From: Gammaproteobacteria bacterium
GTDB lineage: Bacteria; Pseudomonadota; Gammaproteobacteria; Pseudomonadales; Azotimanducaceae_A
Assembly: GCA_028819775.1 (NCBI GenBank)
Contig: JAPPKV010000381.1
Location: forward strand, 1 to 5,625
DNA: 5,625 nt
Direction: 5' to 3'
The notes beneath the pieces are model-generated. The model was given only the letters and a program-made list of their open reading frames with translations, made no database searches and was not told where the DNA came from. The position numbers and the translations under genes are program-made. This document shows, piece by piece, positions 1 through 5,092 of this stretch (positions are counted from its first letter, which is position 1; every line of letters starts with the position of its first letter).

Positions 1-90
1 CGGCGAGGCGGCATGGACTGCGAACGGCGACGCGCCGCCGAGCGCCCAGCAGATTGCGAAGAGCGGCGCTAGGCGACGGCTTCGAACCAC
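1..90 (-). CDS. Start of a probable exported protein (partial, cut by left edge)
   Basis: This is an open frame of 30 codons that begins with a GTG and is still open at the window edge. The predicted N-terminus has the three parts of a Sec signal peptide: a basic start (MVRSRR), a hydrophobic core (LAPLFAICWALGGA) and a small-residue end (AVHAASP) offering an A-x-A-like cleavage site near residues 25-28. A purine run, GAGGG, lies upstream at 92-96, but with only 1 nt before the GTG, which is tight. The gene begins 21 nt after the stop of the thioredoxin-like gene, on the same strand, so the two are probably co-transcribed and both products are sent to the envelope. The mature protein lies outside the window, so no function can be given. 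The main doubts are the non-ATG start and the short visible length. Confidence 0.5.
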   Translation of the reverse strand, partial: MVRSRRLAPLFAICWALGGASPFAVHAASP

Positions 91-111
91 GCCCTCGGAC
101 CGCGGTGTTGA

Positions 112-1164
112 CTATTCGTCGAGTAGACCGGCCAGGGTCTCCGACACGTTCGTGCCGCGCAGGTGCCTGGCCACCGTCTTGCCCTCGGTGGACACCAGGA
201 AGTTCGCGGGGATCGCCTTGACCCGGTACAGCTTGGCGACTGGACTGCCGAACGCCTGGTTGTCCGAGACGTTCAGCCAGTTGATGTCGTAGTCCTCCTC
301 CGAGGCAACCCGCCAGTTCTCGGAATCGTCGTCCAGATTGACGGCGAGGATCTCGAAACCGTTGCTTCGAAAGCGCTCGTAGGCCTCCTGGAGATGCGGA
401 ATCTCGGCGATGCAAGGGCCGCACCAGGATGCCCAGAACTCGACCAGGGTGTACTGGTTCTCGCGCAGGACATCGCGCAGCCGGACTTCCTCGCCGGCCA
501 GGTTCAAGGCGGTGAAATCCTTGATCGCCTTCGCGGCGGCCTGGTCGCGGCTGTCGATGAGCGCGTTGATGAGCTCGATGCTCAAGTTTTCGCCGAGTAT
601 CGCTTCAAGCTCGGCCAGAACGGCGATCTGTTCGGGATCCTCCGTGTCCCGCCAGGCACCGGTGCGATCCTTCCACGCATGGCGCAGCGCCAGAACCCGT
701 GCATGCGGGTCTTCGTGCTCATCGTATATGCCGCGCAGTCGATCGACTTCCTGATCGTCCGGCGTTTCCTGCACCGAGCCGATGAGGGCTTGGTAGTCCC
801 CACCGGAGAACCCGAGGACCGATCCGTCGGCCACGAGTTCGTGGCGACCGCCCGGTTCGACGATGCCCTGCGCCCGGGGCCCGTCATCAACGACCACCAC
901 GAACTCGGCCCCCAGGGGCGCGTCGAGTTCCGCGCGCATCGTTGCCTTGCCGTTCTCGATCAAGGCCAGGTCGAGCACCTCGAATCCGCCCGCTTGCCGT
1001 GGATCGGGGTAGCCGAACTCGATGAGCTCGCCTTCGTAGCCATCGAGGCCCACGGCCTCAACCGTGGTCTCCGCACCGGCAACCGCGTACCCGGCTGCGG
1101 CCGCAGTACCCACGGCCACGGCGATCCGCGCCCACCCCATTCGATTTGCACCATTCGTGGTCAT
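112..1164 (-). CDS. Periplasmic TlpA/ResA-like thioredoxin-fold protein with an extra N-terminal domain
   Basis: The 350-residue product is a probable exported thiol-disulfide oxidoreductase. Residues 1-31 look like a signal peptide: MTTNGANRMGWAR, an alanine-rich hydrophobic stretch, then A29-G30-A31 as a cleavage site. Residues about 32-125 are beta-rich and resemble the DUF4369-type domain that precedes thioredoxin domains in some TlpA-like proteins. Residues about 126-212 are charged and probably helical. Residues about 213-350 form an AhpC/TSA-TlpA type thioredoxin domain, with active site WCGPC at 247-251 (preceded by VEFWAS) and the conserved cis-proline in AIPANF at P319. In this family the CxxC pair usually reduces periplasmic disulfides, for example during cytochrome c maturation; the partner here is unknown. 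The ATG at 1164 is chosen over an in-frame ATG at 1299 because it has an AAGGGG ribosome site 5 nt upstream, gives a signal peptide, and lies downstream of a TACAAT box. The longer start would translate through intergenic repeats. A second exported-protein gene follows at 90. Confidence 0.9.
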   Translation of the reverse strand: MTTNGANRMGWARIAVAVGTAAAAGYAVAGAETTVEAVGLDGYEGELIEFGYPDPRQAGGFEVLDLALIENGKATMRAELDAPLGAEFVVVVDDGPRAQGIVEPGGRHELVADGSVLGFSGGDYQALIGSVQETPDDQEVDRLRGIYDEHEDPHARVLALRHAWKDRTGAWRDTEDPEQIAVLAELEAILGENLSIELINALIDSRDQAAAKAIKDFTALNLAGEEVRLRDVLRENQYTLVEFWASWCGPCIAEIPHLQEAYERFRSNGFEILAVNLDDDSENWRVASEEDYDINWLNVSDNQAFGSPVAKLYRVKAIPANFLVSTEGKTVARHLRGTNVSETLAGLLDE

Positions 1165-1169
1165 GGAAG

Positions 1170-1175
1170 CCCCTT
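1170..1175 (-). promoter_or_regulatory. Ribosome binding site of the thioredoxin-like gene
   Basis: The reverse strand reads AAGGGG, then 5 nt (CTTCC), then the ATG at 1164. This good Shine-Dalgarno match is the main reason to prefer that start over the upstream in-frame ATG at 1299. Confidence 0.65.
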
Positions 1176-1203
1176 GCCGATCATCGTTTGACGCTCGCGG
1201 TCG

Positions 1204-1209
1204 ATTGTA
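1204..1209 (-). promoter_or_regulatory. Candidate -10 box for the thioredoxin-like gene
   Basis: The reverse strand carries TACAAT, one mismatch from TATAAT, in a locally AT-richer stretch (GAATTACAATC) of an otherwise GC-rich region. It would place transcription start near 1197, giving a leader of about 33 nt before the ATG at 1164. No convincing -35 hexamer sits 16-18 nt upstream, so this rests on the -10 alone. Confidence 0.35.
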
Positions 1210-1265
1210 ATTCAACGCACGACAACCCGCTTGGCCACCGGAAACACACGCGAACGAGAGCATCG

Positions 1266-1295
1266 CGACCGTAGGGGACGGGCTTGTCCCGTCCC
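1266..1295 (+). repeat. Palindromic intergenic repeat, copy 1
   Basis: A perfect inverted repeat has arms GGGACGGG (1275-1282) and CCCGTCCC (1288-1295) around the loop CTTGT, preceded by CGACCGTAGG. The same block recurs in direct orientation at 1367-1394, and a relative sits inverted between them. The short hairpin with a GTAGG lead and CTTGT loop is typical of REP-like or small non-autonomous palindromic elements. No coding capacity is evident. Confidence 0.75.
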
Positions 1296-1321
1296 GCACC
1301 GACCGAACACTGCGTCTGGGC

Positions 1322-1348
1322 GGGCGACCACAAGAGTCGCCCCTACGG
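1322..1348 (-). repeat. Palindromic intergenic repeat, copy 2 (inverted, different stem)
   Basis: Arms GGGCGAC (1322-1328) and GTCGCCC (1336-1342) enclose a 7-nt loop. Read on the reverse strand it starts CCGTAGGGG and has CTTGT in the loop, matching the lead and loop of copies 1 and 3, although the stem sequence differs (GGGCGAC instead of GGGACGGG). It therefore appears to be a related subtype in opposite orientation. Confidence 0.7.
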
Positions 1349-1366
1349 GGCCGGAGCGTAGCTAAA

Positions 1367-1394
1367 CGACCGTAGGACGGGCTTGTCGCGTCCC
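1367..1394 (+). repeat. Palindromic intergenic repeat, copy 3
   Basis: The block CGACCGTAGGACGGGCTTGT followed by CGCGTCCC is a direct copy of copy 1 with a 2-nt deletion in the lead and one stem change. The arms GGACGGG (1375-1381) and CGCGTCC (1387-1393) pair with one mismatch around the loop CTTGT. It lies about 18 nt past the pdxA stop and could act as a weak transcription barrier, but no T-run follows on the reverse strand, so it is not called a terminator. Confidence 0.7.
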
Positions 1395-1411
1395 AACGCG
1401 CCTCGGGCGCG

Positions 1412-2377
1412 TCAACGTCGTAGCTTCCAGGCGTAGTCCAAGGCGGCCTTGAGCGAACCGGTGAACGCCTTGCCCTGCCAGGCGATATCGAATGCCGTGC
1501 CGTGGTCCACCGACGTGCGCACGATGGGCAGGCCGATGGTCACGTTGACCGCGGACTCGAAGCTCATGAGCTTCATCGGCGCATGCCCCTGGTCGTGGTA
1601 CATGCACACGATGGCGTCGAATCGGTCCTGGTGTATCGCCTGGTGGAACACGGTGTCGGCCGGATAGGGGCCGGAAGCGTCGAGACCCTCACCGCGGGCA
1701 CGTTCGATCGCCGGAACGATGGTCGTCCTATCCTCGGTTCCGATGATGCCTCCCTCGCCGGCGTGCGGGTTCAATCCGCAGACAGCGATCCGCGGCGTCT
1801 CGACGAAACGGCTGAGGGTCGCGTGGGTGAGACGAATCACGGTGACGATCCGCTCCGGCGTCACCAGTCGAATCGCTTCCTTGAGCGGGACATGGGCGCT
1901 TACATGTGACACGGCGACATCGCCCGTGGTCAGCATCATGGCGTAGTCGCTTGTATCGCACAGGGCAGCGATGAACTCGGTGTGGCCCAGAAACCCCGGC
2001 GTCGAGGTGCGCGTGGCCTCCTTGTTCATCGGCAAGGTGACGACGCCCGCCACACGGCCCGCAAGGGCGTCCCGCGTCGCGCGTTCCACGTAGTCCCTCG
2101 CAGCGGCACCGGCCTTCGCGTTCAGTCGTCCGGGCGTGAGGTCCCGAGACGTCAGCTTGGCGAGATCCACGATGTTGAGCTTCGAATTTTGTGCGGCTTC
2201 GGGATCGGCGATGACATGGAGCGGTATCGTGAGGCCAAGCAAACGAGCGCCGGCACCGAGAATCGCCGCATCGCCGTACGCCACGACATCCTCGCCGAGT
2301 TGTCCGGCGGCGAACCGGCGCAAGAGGATCTCCGGTCCCACGCCGCTGGCGTCACCCATGGTGATCGCCATGCGCAT
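1412..2377 (-). CDS. pdxA: PdxA-family 4-phosphohydroxy-threonine / 4-phospho-threonate dehydrogenase
   Basis: The 321-residue product matches the usual PdxA length (E. coli about 329). PdxA is a cytosolic, metal-dependent NAD(P) dehydrogenase that oxidises and decarboxylates 4-phosphohydroxy-L-threonine in the DXP-dependent PLP pathway. Visible motifs are the N-terminal ITMGDASGVGPE, GHTEF (H132), SAHVPL (H162), GLNPHAGEGG (H205), MYHDQG (H261) and RTSVDHGTA. H162, H205 and H261 align with the E. coli metal ligands H166, H211 and H266; K269, N278 and R287 align with its phosphate and substrate residues. So the active site looks intact. The C-terminal segment has YHDQGHAPMK and DHGTAFDIA, where E. 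coli PdxA has YHDQGLPVLK and DHGTALELA. This recalls the PdxA2 branch (4-phospho-D-threonate dehydrogenase), so the substrate is uncertain. The ATG at 2377 overlaps the upstream stop (TGATG) and has GAGGG 6 nt before it. TTG at 2380 and ATG at 2371 are alternatives. It is last in the glnS operon. Confidence 0.93.
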   Translation of the reverse strand: MRMAITMGDASGVGPEILLRRFAAGQLGEDVVAYGDAAILGAGARLLGLTIPLHVIADPEAAQNSKLNIVDLAKLTSRDLTPGRLNAKAGAAARDYVERATRDALAGRVAGVVTLPMNKEATRTSTPGFLGHTEFIAALCDTSDYAMMLTTGDVAVSHVSAHVPLKEAIRLVTPERIVTVIRLTHATLSRFVETPRIAVCGLNPHAGEGGIIGTEDRTTIVPAIERARGEGLDASGPYPADTVFHQAIHQDRFDAIVCMYHDQGHAPMKLMSFESAVNVTIGLPIVRTSVDHGTAFDIAWQGKAFTGSLKAALDYAWKLRR

Positions 2378-3291
2378 CAAAATCCCTCAAGCGGCGCGTT
2401 GCCACCGCTCAGAATGACGCCCACGGTGCCCTTCGCGGCGCTGCGGTTCTCGGCCATCGCGGCGAGGGTCACGGCCGCCGACGGTTCGATGACGACCTTC
2501 ATGATCTCGGCAAGGCGTCCCGTCCAATCCCGGATGCCCTCCTCCGACGCAAGGTACACGCGCGTTCGCACGTTGTAGAGAATCTCGAAGTTCCGCCTTC
2601 CCAAGGCCGTCCGCAAGCCGTCGGCGACGGTCTTCGGCGGCAACGCGTCGCAAATGACGCCGGTCGTCAGCGACGTCTTGGCATCGCAGGCCAATGCGGG
2701 TTCGGCCAGAACCACTTCCGCACTCCCCTGGGCCGCGACGACCGTTCCCGCGGCCAAGCCGCCGCCGCCCACGGGCACCCAAAGCTGATCGAGCCGCGGA
2801 AAGTCCTGCAAGAGCTCCAGCGCCGCCGTCCCCGCCCCCGCGATGATCCGCTCGTCGTCATATGGAGGCACGAACGTCGCGCCGGTTCGTCGGCACACGT
2901 CGTCGAGGGTCGTTTGCCGCGCCGCGAGTGTGGGTTCCGAGACCACGACCTCCGCGCCGTAACGCTCGATGGCGGCGCGTTTCGAGGGGCGCGCATCCCG
3001 AGGCACGACGATGATTGCCCGCAACCCCGCTTCCGCCGCCGCAAGGGCCAACGCCGCCCCATGGTTCCCCGACGAGTGCGTGGCGACGACTTCCGTATCG
3101 GCGGCCAACGAGCGCACCGCGTTGGTCGCGCCCCGGATCTTGAACGCACCGGACCGCTGCAGGTTCTCGCATTTGAAATGGACCTCGGCGCCGAGCAGCG
3201 CGTCGATGGTTCGGCTGGTGAGTACCGGCGTCCGATGAACATGGCCTGCGATCCGACGCGCCGCCGCGACCACGTCGGTCCGCGAAACCAT
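2377..3291 (-). CDS. PLP-dependent serine racemase / threonine (or hydroxyaspartate) dehydratase family enzyme
   Basis: The 304-residue product is a fold-type II PLP enzyme that would eliminate water from, or racemise, a small hydroxy amino acid such as serine, threonine or 3-hydroxyaspartate. Key sites are RSGAFKIRGA with Schiff-base lysine K51, HSSGNHG (72-78) with S74 in the place of the serine racemase re-face serine, the phosphate loop VGGGGLAAG (about 174-182) and SGGN (295-298). The segment EPALACDA keeps E197, A201 and D203, the pattern of the Mg/Mn site in serine racemase (E210, A214, D216 in the human enzyme). There is no C-terminal ACT regulatory domain, so it is not the biosynthetic IlvA type. 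The ATG overlaps the glnS stop by 1 nt (TGATG), and its own stop overlaps the pdxA start in the same way. No clear Shine-Dalgarno site precedes the ATG, so translation probably depends on coupling to glnS. The precise reaction cannot be told from sequence. Confidence 0.92.
   Translation of the reverse strand: MVSRTDVVAAARRIAGHVHRTPVLTSRTIDALLGAEVHFKCENLQRSGAFKIRGATNAVRSLAADTEVVATHSSGNHGAALALAAAEAGLRAIIVVPRDARPSKRAAIERYGAEVVVSEPTLAARQTTLDDVCRRTGATFVPPYDDERIIAGAGTAALELLQDFPRLDQLWVPVGGGGLAAGTVVAAQGSAEVVLAEPALACDAKTSLTTGVICDALPPKTVADGLRTALGRRNFEILYNVRTRVYLASEEGIRDWTGRLAEIMKVVIEPSAAVTLAAMAENRSAAKGTVGVILSGGNAPLEGF
2384..2388 (-). promoter_or_regulatory. Ribosome binding site of pdxA
   Basis: GAGGG on the reverse strand, inside the last codons of the PLP enzyme gene, stands 6 nt before the ATG at 2377. 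That spacing favours this ATG over the TTG at 2380 (3 nt) and the ATG at 2371 (12 nt). Confidence 0.55.
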
Positions 3292-4937
3292 CAACGCTTG
3301 TCCGGCTTGTAGCTGTCCCGCAGCGAGACCGTGCGGTTGAATACCGGGGCGTCGCCTCGGTAGTCCCGGTTGTCTTTGACGAAGTAGCCGGTGCGCTCGA
3401 ACTGGAAGCACTGGTCGTCGCTGTCGACGATGGCCGGCTCGATCACGGCCCTGGCAACGGCCATGGAGTCCGGATTCAAGGTCTCGGCGAAGTTGTCGGC
3501 ACCCGGACGCGCCGCGTCGAAGAGACGCCCGACGAGGCGTACGTCGGCGGGAACGGCGGACGCCGCATCGACCCAGTGGATGACGCCCTTTGGCTTGAGG
3601 CCGCTCGTGTCGCTGCCGCTCTTCGACTCGGGTACGTAGCGACAGCGCAACTCCTCGATCTCGCCCGCCGCGTTCCTGACCACGTCCTCGCAGACGACGA
3701 TGTAGCCGTAGCGCAGACGCACCATGCCGCCGGGGGTCAGACGCCGGTACTTGGGCGGTGGGTCCTCCGAGAAGTCCTCCCGCTCGATGTAGAGCGTTCC
3801 CGAGAACGTCATCTCCCTCATGCCGCGGTCCGGTTGCTGGGGATGCCAGGGGGCCGGAAGCGTCTCCCCCTCCCCTTCGTAGTTCGTCAACACGACGCGC
3901 AACGGATCGAGCACCGCCATGGCCCGGGCCGCAGCGGTTTCCAGGTCTCGGCGCACGCAGAACTCGAGAAACTCGTACTCGATGGTGCCGTCGGCCTTGG
4001 TCACACCGATGCGCCGGCAGAACTCGCGGATCGCCGCCGGTGGATAGCCCCGGCGGCGCATTCCCGCCAGGGTGGGCATCCGCGGGTCGTCCCAGCCCAT
4101 CACGTGACCGCCCTCCACCAAGGCCGAGAAGAGTCGCTTCGACATCACCGTGTACTCGAGACCGAGGCGCGAGAACTCGATCTGCGGGGGGTGGTAGTTG
4201 ATGGCGATGTTGTCGAGCACCCAGTCGTAGAGGGGGCGGTGGTCCTCGAACTCCAAGGTGCACAGGGAATGGGAGATGCCCTCCAGCGCATCGCAGATGC
4301 AGTGCGTGAAGTCGTACATCGGGTAGATGCACCAGTCGCCGCCGGTGCGGTGGTGGTTCGCGTGGCGAATGCGGTACAGAACCGGGTCGCGCATGTTGAA
4401 GTTCGGCGACGCCATGTCGATCTTCGCACGCAGTACGTGGGTACCGTCGCAGAACTCGCCGGCCCGCATGCGGCGAAACAGGTCCAGATTCTCGGCGACG
4501 GACCGGTTCCGGTAGGGGCTGTCGGTGCCGGGTTCGGTCAGGGTTCCCCTGGTCAAGCGGATCTCGTCCGCCGGCAGGCTGCATACGAACGCCTTGCCCC
4601 GTTCGATCAACTGCTCCGCGAAGTCGTAGAGCTGCTCGAAGTAGTCCGATGCGAAGGTGGGGCCTTCCCAGTCGAAACCGAGCCAGGCGATGTCCCGCTG
4701 GATGGATGTGACGAACTCTTCGCTTTCGCGCAGCGGATTCGTGTCGTCGTAGCGCAGGTAGGTCGTGCCGCCGAACTCCTCGGCAACACCGAAGTTCAGG
4801 CAGATGGACTTCGCGTGCCCGATGTGCAGGAAACCGTTCGGCTCCGGCGGGAAACGAGTGACCACGCGCTCGACCGCGTCGGCGCGCAGGTCGTCGCGGA
4901 TGCGATGTCGGATGAAATCCCGAAGGTCTTCGGCCAT
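3291..4937 (-). CDS. glnS: Glutaminyl-tRNA synthetase
   Basis: The 548-residue product, against 554 in E. coli, charges tRNA-Gln with glutamine in the cytosol. It is a class I synthetase. The N-terminal RFPPEPNGFLHIGHAKS contains HIGH at 38-41, and VMSKR at 264-268 is the KMSKS-equivalent loop. YDDTNP (63-68) and YPMYDFTHCICDALEG (205-220) are typical of the GlnRS/GluRS catalytic core and favour GlnRS, as do the length and the beta-barrel anticodon-binding half (about 340-548, for example LRYGYIVVCEDV). No truncation or frameshift is seen. The start at 4937 aligns with known GlnRS N-termini. An in-frame ATG at 5087 would add 50 unconserved residues and is rejected. AAGG directly abuts the ATG, a poor Shine-Dalgarno spacing. 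It is the first gene of the glnS-PLP enzyme-pdxA operon and diverges from the gene at 5093. Confidence 0.97.
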   Translation of the reverse strand: MAEDLRDFIRHRIRDDLRADAVERVVTRFPPEPNGFLHIGHAKSICLNFGVAEEFGGTTYLRYDDTNPLRESEEFVTSIQRDIAWLGFDWEGPTFASDYFEQLYDFAEQLIERGKAFVCSLPADEIRLTRGTLTEPGTDSPYRNRSVAENLDLFRRMRAGEFCDGTHVLRAKIDMASPNFNMRDPVLYRIRHANHHRTGGDWCIYPMYDFTHCICDALEGISHSLCTLEFEDHRPLYDWVLDNIAINYHPPQIEFSRLGLEYTVMSKRLFSALVEGGHVMGWDDPRMPTLAGMRRRGYPPAAIREFCRRIGVTKADGTIEYEFLEFCVRRDLETAAARAMAVLDPLRVVLTNYEGEGETLPAPWHPQQPDRGMREMTFSGTLYIEREDFSEDPPPKYRRLTPGGMVRLRYGYIVVCEDVVRNAAGEIEELRCRYVPESKSGSDTSGLKPKGVIHWVDAASAVPADVRLVGRLFDAARPGADNFAETLNPDSMAVARAVIEPAIVDSDDQCFQFERTGYFVKDNRDYRGDAPVFNRTVSLRDSYKPDKR

Positions 4938-4969
4938 CCTTAGGGGGCAGCCGTCTGCACAAACGCGAC

Positions 4970-4975
4970 ATTGTA
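4970..4975 (-). promoter_or_regulatory. Candidate -10 box for the glnS operon
   Basis: TACAAT on the reverse strand lies 32 nt before the glnS ATG, predicting a leader of roughly 26 nt. It is the same hexamer as the candidate box before the thioredoxin-like gene. No good -35 is visible 16-18 nt upstream. It overlaps one arm of the inverted repeat at 4972-5019, so a regulator binding there could act on it. Confidence 0.35.
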
Positions 4976-5019
4976 CCGGCAGGGCTGGCCCGGGGGTCCG
5001 CGAGGAGCGATCCGGTACA
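4972..5019. promoter_or_regulatory. 8-bp inverted repeat in the divergent intergenic region
   Basis: TGTACCGG (4972-4979) and CCGGTACA (5012-5019) form a perfect 8-bp inverted repeat separated by 32 nt, between the starts of glnS and the forward-strand gene. The left arm overlaps the candidate glnS -10 box. It could be a pair of operator half-sites, but an 8-bp match could also arise by chance in a GC-rich 155-bp region. Confidence 0.25.
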
Positions 5020-5092
5020 CCGCAGTGCTTGGCTCGACCCCGCGACGTGCGCCCGCTACGCTTGCCGGAAGACCCTTGTCGATCCAACTGGC

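Noticed and set aside
1..72. Tail of a forward-strand gene ending in TAG at 70-72
   Set aside because: The forward frame gives an arginine-rich, low-quality peptide, while the reverse strand over the same bases reads as a clean signal peptide.
163..1191. Long open frame (342 codons) on the forward strand
   Set aside because: It lies antisense to the thioredoxin-like gene, whose WCGPC motif, signal peptide and ribosome site are clear. The forward product shows no recognisable motif. Long antisense frames are expected in GC-rich genes.
1165..1299. Upstream extension of the thioredoxin-like gene to an ATG at 1299
   Set aside because: It would translate part of a palindromic repeat and a likely promoter, would bury the signal peptide 45 residues in, and is unnecessary given the good ribosome site before 1164.
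1367..1411. Rho-independent terminator after pdxA
   Set aside because: A hairpin exists but has a stem mismatch and no T-tract follows on the reverse strand. It is better explained as a repeat copy.
3576..4943. Forward-strand open frame of 455 codons
   Set aside because: It is entirely opposite glnS, whose conserved motifs run through the whole region. It is a codon-bias shadow.
2377..4971. Apparent 864-residue reverse-strand protein
   Set aside because: Only its last 304 residues are a real protein (the PLP enzyme). The first 560 are an out-of-frame reading of glnS, and a TGATG start/stop overlap marks the true boundary at 3291. It is not a fusion.
4938..5087. Extension of glnS to an ATG at 5087
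   Set aside because: The added 50 residues are unlike any GlnRS N-terminus, while the start at 4937 aligns with the E. coli protein in position and length.
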